This document shows positions 33,805 to 44,420 of a stretch of DNA of 64,000 nt, in pieces. Below the pieces are notes generated by a model. It made no database searches, was not told the DNA's origin, and saw only the letters and a list, made by a program, of their open reading frames with translations. How positions within the stretch are numbered: position 1 is the stretch's first letter; the number at the start of each line of letters is the position of its first letter. The translations under genes and the position numbers were made by a program. Location of the stretch: NCBI GenBank assembly GCA_018398805.1, contig JAGFBZ010000900.1, positions 310,001-374,000 of the forward strand. The letters are read 5' to 3'. The DNA is from Hirundichthys speculiger. Taxonomy: Eukaryota; Chordata; Actinopteri; Beloniformes; Exocoetidae.

Positions 33805-34192
33805 AGGTATAGTGGGAGATCTTTTTTTTGCAGCATTTTTTACAATGCTGCCTGAAAACCTTTTCACATTCCCATTGCACCCAATGATATAGAATGTTTG
33901 CAAAAGAAAATGAAAAGTTTTGGTCCGGTCTAGAGGGTAAAATCAGAGAAAAACTCTGACCAATCAATGTACTGATCATCTTTACATTTATTGGCTGCCT
34001 AATACGACTATCAAATATCAATGCATCAATATTTCTGCTGTTGAGAAACAATCGTGTGAAGGCGTGGTTTCAAGGGGTGGGCTGAAGAGGAGGAGGCAGA
34101 GCCTTTGGAAGGAGGGAGGGAGTGTATATTTTCAAAATCTCACTTGAGTTGGTTTGCTGGAACCATTTTTTCAAAGATCTCCCACCATACCT
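33805..34192. mobile_element. TTAA-flanked MITE (Kolobok- or piggyBac-like target)
   Basis: This 388-bp element has 20-bp inverted repeats with one mismatch: AGGTATAGTGGGAGATCTTT at 33805-33824 against AGGTATGGTGGGAGATC... read on the minus strand from 34192. TTAA lies on both sides (33801-33804, 34193-34196). It has no coding capacity. The AGG terminus differs from the CC-starting end of the piggyBac element at 4.8 kb and would fit the Kolobok superfamily, but that assignment is tentative. The element itself is clear. Confidence 0.8.
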
Positions 34193-34197
34193 TTAAG

Positions 34198-34650
34198 ATT
34201 AAATAATATTACAAATAGTTAATAATATTTGCTTGGGGTCATGCTCTGGATCTCTGTAAAGCATCTAGCAAAGCCTGCCAGCACTCCACTGAATTGCATT
34301 CACTATCACAGCCTACCACAGTGGAGTGTGACATCCCTTAGTTGGTAAATTAGTTTCCTTTTCATGCAATTTCAGCTTGAGTCCTCTATCTGAGGATGAT
34401 TAAAAATATATAATGAAATAACTTTCCTATCACTTCGAATTAATAATGTCTCCATATTACCGTAAATATTAAAATAAACTGATTTTCACTGTGATTGATA
34501 CAACAAATAGTGTGACCTGGGGATCCCAAATAATAAGGGCATAAACTCAGTAAGTAGAAAATACAGCATTAGCAGAACAACTCTGACACAGCATACCTCT
34601 ATCAGGGCTGACTATATAGATAGATAGATCGGCATGCAGTCAATTTACAC
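34198..34650. other. Unassigned stretch
   Basis: A/T-rich DNA without a recognised feature. A short TAGATAGATAGAT run lies at about 34616-34628. Confidence 0.5.
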
Positions 34651-34652
34651 TA

Positions 34653-34786
34653 CGGTGATCCCTCGCACAATTTGTGCTTTGAGTTCCATGGTTTTAGGTA
34701 TTTGCGTATTTTTCAGAAATGTATAATATAATTAAAAAAATCAAGCAAACCGGTCCCCATTAACCGCAAAATATAAGGGATCACTG
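34653..34786. mobile_element. 134-bp Tigger/pogo-like MITE
   Basis: The left end CGGTGATCCCTCGCACAATT and the right end AATATAAGGGATCACTG form inverted repeats (C-R-GTGATCCCT). TA dinucleotides flank them at 34651-34652 and 34787-34788. It is non-coding. Both ends resemble, in opposite orientation, the ends of the 715-bp element at 46292-47006, so it is a short deletion derivative of that family. Confidence 0.75.
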
Positions 34787-34788
34787 TA

Positions 34789-35815
34789 TTTCTTATTCAA
34801 ACATTTTCTTGTTAACGCCAATCTGTAAGGGAGAGGGCATCATTGATCTTTGATCATTGATGTTTTTTTCATATTATAGGTGAATCAGATTCCCTTATAT
34901 TTTGCCTACTGCTAACAATAAAGCTTGTATATTTTCATTCTGCAGTGACCCGCACCAGCTCAGTTGTTTTTCCCCGACTAAGCTTTATTCATATTGATCT
35001 TTTCCCCTGAACACATTGGTTACAATTTCCCACCATTTTGACTGTGAAAACAAATTGTGCCTTTGCTCTCCCATTTTTTGAATCTCTATGCGTGGGTGTG
35101 TTCATGTTTTTAAGTGAGTGAACTGCTTTTGAAGAGGTAAATAACCGTTTTAGGATCACAATGGTTTGTTCGATATCGAAAAATCCTTGCAATTACTTCT
35201 AGTTGTGTCTGACAGACCTTAAAGCTGTGCTCTCTCTAAATCACATGTACACATTCCAGCCCACAGCTAGATCAGGATCGATGCCAAGGTCTGGTAATCT
35301 CTCTCTCTCTCTCTCTCTCTTTCTCTGCTTGTGTCTGAAGGCTTACAGTGAGGATGGCCTGTCTGCCACTTTGTGGCCACTTGCAGTTTCCTTTTCAAAT
35401 ATTTGAGACATAATGTCACAATTGCTGGACTTCATCCAGTCTGATAAGCAGAACTGCAGCTGAGTAGGGCAGACATCTGCCTGCCAGCTTCCCATTTCAC
35501 AGTGAAGAGGATTAGGTCCACTGGCTGGAGACAAAATTGTTTTATTCCATCCAAAATACTGCAGATGAGGACTCAGCTGCGAAACACGCACATCATTATC
35601 TATCTTAAAAGTCTGCATGGGCTTTGTGAAGATTTTCGCAATCTTGGCAGGCAATGTTTGCTTCAGCCTAACAAACCAACAGCTCTGGACTGTAATTTGC
35701 TTCAGTTTAACACTAGAAGCTCCTAATCCATTCATCTAAAACACAGCATCAATGATAGCTTCCAGGGACTTCATTCAGTTTTCCTTTTTTACTTTATTCT
35801 TAAACATTTTTATGG
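34789..35815. other. Unassigned stretch with a (CT)n microsatellite
   Basis: A (CT)11 tract lies at 35299-35320. The 130-codon minus-strand ORF at 35343-35735 is not recognised and overlaps a plus-strand ORF. Confidence 0.5.
35299..35320 (+). repeat. (CT)11 microsatellite
   Basis: Eleven uninterrupted CT units followed by TTCTCTG. Confidence 0.9.
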
Positions 35816-35825
35816 GCAACTTGAA

Positions 35826-35906
35826 TTAAAGGCTCGGATAAGCTCCAGGTCCCCTCCAGGCCTGAACAGAATGAAGCATTAATGGAGAATGGATGGATGG
35901 ATGAAT
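35826..35906 (+). repeat. LINE/SINE tail ending in ATGG repeats
   Basis: GGCTCGGATAAGCTCCAGGT, CCCCTCCAGG and CATTAATGGAGAATGGATGG, then ATGGATG, follow the familiar 3' end of fish retroelements that terminate in GGATAAGC ... ATGGATGG. The body upstream is missing. Confidence 0.55.
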
Positions 35907-38195
35907 AAAATCTTGGCAGTCATTGCAACCAGTATTGCTGTCCCAGTGGGATCTTTGTTTTCCTGAAAGCTGCTGGTCCTCCCAAGGGTTGTTCCAGTCA
36001 AGAATGTGTCATCAGCCTGGAAAAGAATTGTCCAATCTCTACCACAATCTCAGCCAATTTTTTTGAACATTTAAATTACTTCCCTTTTCAGTTCCAGGAA
36101 TCTCCAACCAATGTTATACTATGCTGAGAACAGAGTAAAATGAGAATTTAACAGAACTGATTCACATAGAGCCATTAGTGTTTGAATCGGAGCACTGGGA
36201 GTGGGGTTACAGCTGGTGGCTCCAGTAGATACTGGGATCAACATCTGAGATCTCCATTTGAATATATATATATATATATATATTGGGGCTGGGCAAGGTA
36301 CTGCAATATTATTGCATTAACTTATTAACTCATTAACGCTGACATTTATTTTATCGTGCATTAACGCATGTTGCTCAAAGTCTGTTACTGGCTGCAGCAA
36401 AACCAGAAGAGAATTGCCGGAAAAACAGAAAAACATGCGGAAAAGCAAAAACAGACATGGAGAGCGGTAAAGTTACAGATTTCTTTTGATTTCTTTTTTT
36501 TTTTTTTTTTTTTTGCTGTTGACTTTTGTTTGTTGTTGCTTGGTGGACTGGATGGTTAACGTATGAAGAAACGCAGAGATGTTGAAACCGGTGAAAAGTT
36601 TGGTGGTCTTTTGGACCGCCAAGACCATTAGCTTTGGTGGCCCGCTTTCATTTGCAGTTGTGCTAGCAATCATATAATTCAGCACAAAACTAAAGTTGAG
36701 CATTTTTTATTTAATCATTTTTATCACTAGGTGACATTTAACCAGTTGTACATTGGCGATGAAAGCCACAGGTTAGGCAGTTGTTCAAAATGGCTGTGTA
36801 CATGCAGTGGAATGGATACAAACAAGAAAAACTCTATGAATGCATCAGGAAACCACATATGAATAGTGTGTTCGACTATCACGGACACTAGGGGAGGGTG
36901 CTTTGGTCAGTCCTTGCACCTTTGCATTGGATTCTGACTGAGAGACAGATGGGTTACGACATGTCTGAAGACATATTGGCAGTTTAATAATTTAAAGTTA
37001 TTAATTTAACAGACAAGATCCTCAGTAGTGTGGTGGTATTAGGGCTCACTCAAAATAATGCTGCAACTTGGTTTTGCAGCACACCAGCTTGAAGTTGCTC
37101 TATTGCACGGTACCTTTCCAGATCAGTCAATCATGGCATGCCAAGTCTTAGAGCTGACACCACCTGACCATTGTAGCAGGGCCTATGCTCATACCTGGGG
37201 GTACCAGGAGCTCAAAACAAGCATCAATAGCAACAGCAACCAAAAAAAAAAATGCTTTTTGGCATTAGCAGACAATTTGGCAAATCTTTCATGGGCACAA
37301 CCCACATATTCAGCTCTGCTACTAATCCCACAATAGCATGTCCATTACAGATGTGGCACCATTTAAAAGGGATGTAAAAAGGCTTTCCAGCTGTATAAAA
37401 TTTATTGTCAAAAGGTATTGTTACAACAAAGCAATAATCTACCTAACAAAAATTTCCTTACTTTTTGTGTTCTTAGTTTATTTCCAAATGTACCATTTTC
37501 AAACATTTTGAGATGTGAATAGTGTCAGTTTAACAAGGAAGCCAAACAGACGTGCATACATGCACCTCAGTCTTGTTTTTTCTAGGTTACATCACACTTC
37601 AATTTCTTCTCATTGTGCTGGAAGGTTGGGTTGGCTGGTGCCCGCTGGTCATTTTCCCTGTCTCAATTTTATTGTTTGAGACTCTTGGCTGACTAAGTGC
37701 TCCAAATGGATTTTGTCTCTTACAAGATTCCTTCTTCCTTCCACTGTCTCTCTGCCCCCACAGCTCACTCCCACCCTCAAGCCAGTGCTTGTTCTCATGA
37801 CATTTTTCATGTTAAGAAATAAAATTGGGCCAGGGAGATTTGTGTGGGATAGAGAAAAATCAGGGAGTGGACAGTGAACCATTCTGATACTGCTTCTCCA
37901 TACTTTTATTGACTGTTGACTGTTATTGTAACACTCTTATTGACATGTATGTCTATATCATGAAGTAAAATATAGACATGCCATGTAAAAAAGTTCACAG
38001 TTTAGAAACGGTATATCCAAACTCATGCTTATACTGTAAGTGTTTTTTTTTTCTGTCATTTGTTCTATGCTGATTATTACATTTACCACTGAATCACTGG
38101 ACCAATGTGGAGTACAGCAACTGACGTTACGGTTAGCATGATCGCCAACATTTTATATGAAAGACAAGATTATTTAATTGATGTCAATCTACTCA
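35907..38195. other. Unassigned stretch with simple repeats
   Basis: (TA)11 lies at 36262-36283 and a 21-base T-run at 36494-36514. Between them, CATTAACTTATTAACTCATT, AACGCTGAC and GCATTAACGCATG resemble the terminal words of a common fish DNA repeat, but I cannot define ends. No gene was recognised. Confidence 0.4.
36262..36283 (+). repeat. (AT)11 microsatellite
   Basis: Alternating A and T for 22 bases, next to a GGGGCTGGGCAAGG segment that may mark the edge of a DNA repeat. Confidence 0.9.
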
Positions 38196-38614
38196 CCCTT
38201 TCAAATGCAGCCTGGATGGGTCAGCACAAGTCAGTGTCTTTTTGAGCTGGTCCCAAGCCTGGATAAATGCAAAGGGTTGTGTCAGGAGGGGTTTCCAGCA
38301 TAAAACCTTACCATGCGCATCATGAGACCCATGAAACCCATACCGGATGGTCAAGGCCCAGGTTAACAACAGCTGGCCATCAGTGCTATTGACCTATGGG
38401 GCACCAACAGAAATCGGGTTACTGTTGGTCAGAGAAGAAGAGTTGGAAGGCATGTACGTAGGCAGGAGGAGCTTGTTAGCAATGTTTCGGAGGTGAAAGG
38501 AGTGTCAGAGAAAGTGGTGAGCTTGAAGCTAGAGAACGAAGGTGTGTTGCTCACTGCTGTTGGGTGTTGGATGTGAGTTAGAAGAGAGAGAAATTCTGAA
38601 GTGATGTAGATGAA

Positions 38615-38866
38615 GTGATGCAGAGTATCCCCAGAGATAAAAAAGTGGAGATTGGTGGGGACTTCAATGGTCATGTTGGAGAAGGTATCAGAGGTGATGA
38701 GGAAGTGATGGGCAGGTTTGCTATCCAGGATAAGAATGGAGAAGGACAGATGGTGGTAGACTTTGCACAAAAAATGGAAATGGCTGCAGTGAAGGCTTTC
38801 TTCCAGAAGAGGCAGGAACATGGGGTGACTTATAAGAGGGACAATAGAAGCACAGAGAAGGACTAG
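38615..38866 (+). pseudogene. RTE endonuclease fragment
   Basis: The frame contains EIGGDFNGHVGEG, the GDFN-HVG motif of apurinic-type endonucleases in RTE retrotransposons. It continues through GRFAIQDKNGEGQMVVDFA and ends near GVTYKRDNRSTEKD, where intact copies read TY-S-x-R-S-T-Q-x-D-Y. A stop follows immediately. The N-terminal part of the domain lies upstream with stops. In the living element this domain nicks the target site. Confidence 0.75.
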
Positions 38867-39207
38867 ATTTTGTGTGGATGATGTAATCTGAAGGAGATCA
38901 GTGATTGCAAAGTCGTAGTAGGTGAGCGTGTAGCCAGACAGCATAGGATTGTGGTCTGTAGGATTACTCTGGTAATCATGAAAATGAAGAGAGGACAAAG
39001 GAAGAGCAGAGGGCGAAGTGGTAGAAGCTGAAAAAGAAAGAATGTCGTGTGGCTTTCAGAGAGGAGTTAAGACAGGTTCTGGATGGTCAGGATGCGCTCA
39101 CAGGTGGCTGGACGAATACAGCTAATGTGATCAAGGAGACATAAGAAAGCACTTGGTGTGTCATCTCGTAGAAAATCAGACAGAAGACTTGGTGGTGGAA
39201 TGAGGAG

Positions 39208-39402
39208 GTGCAGAAATATATACAGAGAAAGAAGTTAGCAAAGAAGAAGTGGGACACTCAAAGAACTAAACAGAGTAGACAGGAGTACAGGGAGATGCAG
39301 CATAAGGTGAAGGTAGAAATGGGTAAGGCTGAAGGAAGGGGATACATTGATTTGTATGCTAGGCTGGACAGCAAGGAAGGAGAGACTGATTTATAAAGGT
39401 TG
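39208..39402 (+). pseudogene. RTE linker region fragment
   Basis: Lys/Arg/Glu-rich sequence (KKWDTQRTKQSRQEYREMQ, then KVKVEMGKAEGRGYIDLYARLDSKEG) corresponds to the basic linker between endonuclease and reverse transcriptase in RTE elements, which usually ends in a YE-LD-KEGE motif. It is bounded by stops. Confidence 0.65.
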
Positions 39403-39809
39403 GTGAGGCAGAGAGAAAGAGTTTGGAGGACATGCAACAGGCGAGAGTGATTAAGGATAGAGATGGGAATGTCTCAGGTGCCAGAAGTTTGGTAGGAAGA
39501 TGAAAAGAGTACTTTGAAGAGTTGATGAATGAGGAAAATGAAAGAAAACAAAGAGCAGAAATGGTGACCACTGTGGACCAGGATGTTGCAACGATTAGTG
39601 AGGCTGAAGTGAGGAGGGCATTGAAGAAGATGAAGAGTGGAAAGGCAGTTGGGTGGAGGTATGGAAGTGTCTCAGAGAGCTGGCAGTAGAGTTTTTGACT
39701 AGGACATTCAACAAGATGTCTGAGGAATGAATTAGAAATGTGCTGATGCTGTTTTTGTAAGAACAAGGAAGATGTGCAGGACTGTGGAAACTAGAGAAGA
39801 ATAAAGTTA

Positions 39810-40346
39810 ATGAGCCACACAATGAAGTTGTTGGAAAGAGTAGTGGAAGATGGACTAAGGACAGAAGTAAGCATATGTGAACAGCAGTATGGTTTCATGC
39901 CAAAGAAGAGTACTACAGATGCAATATTTGCTTTAATGATGTTGATAGAGAAGTACAGAGAAGTTCAGCAGAAGGGGCATTGTGTCTTTGGACACCTTGA
40001 GGAAGCATATTTCAGGGTGCAGAAAGAGGAGCTATAGTATTGTATGGGGAAGTATGGAATAGCAGAGAAGTATGTTAGAGTGGTGGAGGACATGTATGAG
40101 AACTGTAAGACAGTGGTGAGGTGTACTGCAGGTCTGACAGAGGAGTTCGAGGTGGAGGTGGGACTGCATCAAGGATCAGCTCTGAGCCCCTTGTTGTTTG
40201 CTCTGGTGATGGACGGACTGACAGATGAGGTTAGACAGGAGTCTCCATGGACTATTATGTTGGCAGAAAACATTGTGGTCTGTAGAGACAGCAGGGAAAA
40301 ACTAGAGCTGGAGGTATGTCCTGGAAAGGAGAGAAATAAAGGTTAG
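39810..40346 (+). pseudogene. RTE reverse transcriptase with catalytic aspartates lost
   Basis: Two adjacent frames (39810-40037 and 40044-40346) give MKLLERVVEDGLRTEVSICE, QQYGFMPKKSTTDAIFAL, then EKYREVQQKGHCVFGHLEEA. A stop comes between the frames. The second frame gives YGIAEKYVRVVEDMYENCKT, GLHQGSALSPLLFALVMDGL and MLAENIVV. The order is that of the RT palm. The expected V-D-LEKAYDRV is here G-H-LEEAYFRV, and the expected F/L-ADD is LAEN. All three metal-binding aspartates are therefore replaced, so the copy could not polymerise even without its stops. Confidence 0.85.
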
Positions 40347-40924
40347 CTGCAGATGTGTGAATGAGAGGAACCCAAGTGGAATAGTGAGGCTACAGGGCAC
40401 AGAGATAATAAAAGGTGTAGTGTCATCAGTTTAGAGCAACAGAGAGGGTGGAAAATAGGTAAAGAACCATGTGTTCGCTGGCTGGAATGGGTGAAGAAGT
40501 GTCAGACTGAGATGGTTTGGGCATGTACAGAGTAGGATAGTGTGTATATATGTAGAGCGATGTTCAAGGTTGGAACTGCCAGGCAGGAGGCCTCAAGGAA
40601 GACCAAAGAAGAGATTTATAGATGTAGTGAAAGAGAACATGAAGTTAGTTTGGTGTGAGAGAAGAGCATGGAGAAGATAGGGTTAGATGGAGGCAGATGA
40701 CTTGCTGTGGCAACCGCTGAAGAGAAAAGCCAAAAGGAAAAGAAGAAGAAGAACAGACCCCTTCGGCCGGCACGCAATCAAATCACATGGCACCCAACCC
40801 ATAGGCCCCTTTCAGCAAATGGTGAGGTCACAGAAGAGTAAACCCATGTTGCTCATTCAGACTGTGCCTGGCTGGATTTCTTTGGTAAAGACCTGGCAGC
40901 CAACTGCCGGCAAGTAAGCGTCTC

Positions 40925-41295
40925 CCCCAGACATGGCTCCAGGGTGTAGCCCAGGAAAACCATGCCCAGGGAAGTTCTTTGTGTCCTTCTCTCCATATAA
41001 ATCCCCTAAATTGCCCTTAGTCTGGCATGTCCCCAAGGACCACTTTGCATTGGAAGATCTAACAAGGGCCAATAACTCCAAACAACTCAGTTCCAGGGAT
41101 CATTCAGGCACACAAATCTCTCCACCCATGGGAGGTATTTTGGCCATGTCCAGCCAGGAAAGGACTGACTGGGACTCGCTTTTGAGATTATATTTCTTAG
41201 CTGGCTTGGGAGCACCTCAGTGTTCTCCCTGAAGGGCTTGAGGAGGTAGTTGGGGAGAGGGAGGTCTTGGCTTCCCTTTGGTGGATGGATGGGCA
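40925..41295 (+). repeat. Retroelement remnant with Rex3-like 3' words
   Basis: The end (GGCTTGAGGAGGTAGTTGGG, GAGAGGGAGGTCTTGGCTTC, then GGTGGATGGATGGG) resembles the terminus of Rex3-type LINEs. The preceding 280 bp, starting ATGGCTCCAGGGTGTAGCCC, has a repeat-like composition with a balanced GC content, but I cannot name it with certainty. ORFs on both strands here are not recognised. Confidence 0.4.
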
Positions 41296-43005
41296 CCAAA
41301 ATCTGAAGTATGCAATTCAGTGAGCTGTTCAGATTTGTAGGGTTCTGTGACAGCACAGATCCAGATCATCCTGCATTTGTTAAACTGCAGTAACACGAGT
41401 TTCAAAAGAGGTACTCCCCACAAAAGAAAGGAGTTGGACAGGAGTTGAGTGACTGACTCCACACTCTTAACCAGCAGCTATGAACACAGATCTAAAGACA
41501 TGGCTAAAAAACAGACTTTTATTCTATTCATCAAGTACATTGGATCAGAAAACTGTTTTCACTTTTGAAAAAAAAAAGGGTAAAACATGCCTCCCCTAAG
41601 AAGAGGTGCAGTATTTATCCAACTAATGTCTAACTGGGATTTCGAAAATTAAAAAAAAAAGAAAACAAACCTATCCATATAAATAAAGTTACCACTCCTT
41701 CTGAAATATTCGTAGCAAACTCAGATTTAAGTAAACACAGTTTATGTAATGTACCCGTTGGAGAAATGAAAGTCAAGTAGATAAAACGAGGGGGGATGTA
41801 AAAGTTAAACTGCATGCTGATATTGGTATTTTGTATTTGTTTTCCTCTGTGATGGGCTGGCAGCTGCTGCCAACGGAGGCTTCCAGTTCAGCAAACATCT
41901 GGGCATCACAGACCTCCTCTGTCTGCTAAATCTGTATAAAAAGAGAGCAGCAGTGGAGCAAGCTGCATAATCACTCTGTTCTATAAATGAAACAACAATA
42001 TGCCAGAGAAAGAGGTAGAAATAGAGAAAAAGAATAGCTGGATTGAAATTAACTGCTTTTTAAAAAAAAACTATACACTGTAATTTTTCATTTTCAGCCA
42101 CAATGTATGTTTGTAGACATTTACTCCTCGAGTTCAAACAGTCACTTGTATTGATCACGCTTTTATTTCTTTGTGTTTTGGGGTTATCTACCCTGCAACA
42201 TTTGGACAAGGAGATTCATCATTCAACGCAGGAGAAAATGTGTCAAAAGTGAAGTTGGCTCATTTTAGGTCACCTACAGGTTTTATTTATTTCAGCCAAT
42301 GCAATGATCTACGAGGCTCTCAGTCAGGTGTCTCACATAGATCTGCACCTGCTTTATTAACACAAATACTTGATGAACAAAAGTGGTCTTTATGTAATAC
42401 CTGAGAGAGAACTGACATTTTCACTTCATCTTAGTCTCGATACCTGGGTTAGTTGGTTGCCTTTTGCCAGATTAAGCCAGCTTTTTATTGAATAATGATA
42501 TGTGAAGTTTTGATTTGGTGAAAATTAAAAGCGAACGCCTAGGTTATTAGACAGAAAAATGTGTAATTATGACATGATAGTCTGGATAACACTTCCTGAA
42601 TGGGTGGAGTGAGAATAAGCTGCCAGTTTGAAGCAGATAATGAATTCAATTTCCTCTTTCCAGGGCTCACTTTAATAGTTGTGGTGCTGGGGAAATGATT
42701 AGCAGTATCCTTCTAGTGTGAGAAAACCTGACTTCTGCTGTGGTTCATCAGCTGAAGACTCGTGATCCCTGTAATTATTTAAAAAAATTCTAAATGAACC
42801 TTGTTTCTCGTATGAAAGACTAATATGTTGTTTCTAGCTACAATTCTCACAGATATCTATCTGTCTATCTGTGGATTTGCTGCATTTCTTTGAATCATAA
42901 GTACTGTTGTGGTAGAAATACTATGAACTGCTTTTTTTCACATTGTAAAAAATAAAGAAAGTCTTGTCTCAAAGTGATTCAGAAAACCTAGTCCATAAAT
43001 CTGTT
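41296..43005. other. Unassigned stretch
   Basis: No gene or transposon end was recognised. The patch at about 42590-42780 has a varied composition without repeat signatures and might be non-coding functional DNA, without specific evidence. Confidence 0.45.
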
Positions 43006-43009
43006 CGGC

Positions 43010-43345
43010 TCCCATTATTCTACAGGATGTCCTAAAATGACTCTGAACAGCCTCCAGCTGCTCTAAAACGCTGCAATGAGTGCTCTGATGACGCTTAACT
43101 GGAGAGATTATTTCCACAATCCTAGCTTCCCTTCTTTGGCTTCCTGTTAAATTCTGAATTGAAAATTCACTTCACTTTACTTCTGGTTACCAGAATTTTC
43201 CAAAAGCAGAATGAGAGGCAGAGCCTTCAGTTATCAGTCCCTTTTCTTGCAGAACCAGCTCCCATTTAGTGTTCAGGACGTAAACATCCTCTTTACCTTT
43301 TACGATTAGGCTCAAAACCTTTTCAATAGAGCTTAAAATTAAGGA
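43010..43345 (+). pseudogene. L2-type LINE C-terminal fragment
   Basis: Pieces in several frames give LQLL-NAA-like sequence (CTCCAGCTGCTCTAAAACGC), a LHWLPV-like segment (CTTTGGCTTCCTGTTAAATT) and RMRGRAFSYQSLFLQNQLPF followed by SVQDVNILFTF. These are C-terminal landmarks of an L2/CR1-group ORF2. The RT core and 5' part are absent. A stop interrupts the last block. Confidence 0.7.
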
Positions 43346-44219
43346 TACCATGATCCAATGATGACATATACATGCTCTTCTTGCATGTCTCTCAGGATGG
43401 GGGATTGCACCAAAGCAAGGATCCCAAGGATTCCGTTGAATGAATTGGATTACACATGAATTACAATTAGTTGGGATGTATATTGTATTTATAAGACTGT
43501 ATATAACTTTGTGTACATTCTACGGAAAGCTCCTTCATATGACTTTGTTTTGGATTGGCATTGTACAAGTAAAGTATATTGAAAGACTGGTTCTATATTT
43601 AATAAGTTCTGCTTCAGCAGACCTTTTTATTGTACAGTATGCCCTTTCCCTTTTTGCAATCCACCGTCCGCGGCCCTGCATACTTGCAGATTTTGCTCTC
43701 AAAGTTTTTTTTCATAATGTATTCAAATTTGTGGCAATCCCCAGCATTTTCATGAATTTCTTAGGCCATTCTTTAGCAGAAAAACACTCACATCCACCCA
43801 AGGTTAGAAGGACAATATTGGAGGTGTGCATACACATATCCAAAATATCATTTTACCTGCCAGTGTCTTACTCTCTTGATTCACAGTTAAACTTTTACAT
43901 GTTTGTCTATGTGAAATAATATTAAAAAAAAAAAAAAAAATCCCATCTCTTAAATTTCTGTGGATCTTTTCTTCATTCATAAATAAACACGACACTAATT
44001 GTGAACTGCGCATGTGGTTGTTGCTTAAGACAAACATTATGTATACTGCAAAGGCTGGTATCATTTCTGCTTAACTGGCAATCAGATAAATACTTATTTG
44101 AACTGAAAACAAATGAAAACCACCCATTTATCTGAGATCAGGTCTTGAAAAATGCACTTGCCTACTTTTCTAACTATAGCTTTGTATTTTGTGTGCTTAT
44201 AGGACCCATAGGGTTGTCG
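43346..44219. other. Unassigned stretch
   Basis: The 159-codon plus-strand ORF at 43440-43919 is hydrophobic and A/T-rich and matches nothing I know. It is probably a chance frame. An A-run lies at about 43923-43939. Confidence 0.45.
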
Positions 44220-44420
44220 TTAAGTCGTCCACATCCTACTTCATTCTTGAGTCCGGAGTGCAAGTGAAGACCAAGTCATTAAAATCAGAGTCAAGTCAGA
44301 GCTGAGTCCAATCAAGCTATCAGCTTTGAAAACACGTGCCCAGTCTTTAAATCACTGGGATCTGGTAAACAAATCGTCTTCTTCAAGTTACTACTACTTT
44401 TTCTGCCATGAAGTAGGCAA
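44220..44420. repeat. AGTC-rich dispersed repeat fragment
   Basis: The words GAGTCCGGAGTGCAAGTGAA, CCAAGTCATTAAAATCAGAG and TCAAGTCAGAGCTGAGTCC form a degenerate AAGTC/GAGTC array. It resembles the ends of a non-autonomous DNA repeat common in fish. The boundaries are uncertain. Confidence 0.4.

Larger units (their letters stand above)
38200..40766 (+). mobile_element. RTE-clade (Expander-like) LINE, near full length but dead
   Basis: The 5' region (GGTCCCAAGCCTGGATAAAT, GGTCAAGGCCCAGGTTAACA) and the 3' terminus (GCTGTGGCAACCGCTGAAGA followed by AAAAGAAGAAGAAGAAC) match the layout of fish RTE elements. Between them lie endonuclease pieces, a basic linker and reverse transcriptase pieces, all in one orientation. 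Many stops and frameshifts interrupt the coding part. Two long minus-strand ORFs (38429-38998 and 39359-39766) are antisense shadows. Confidence 0.8.

Noticed and set aside
38429..39766. Long minus-strand ORFs of 189 and 135 codons
   Set aside because: They are antisense to the RTE-type LINE. The sense strand gives recognisable endonuclease and linker motifs, so the minus frames are shadows.
43440..43919. 159-codon plus-strand ORF, hydrophobic
   Set aside because: A/T-rich composition, no recognisable domain, and no splice or promoter context. Probably a chance frame.
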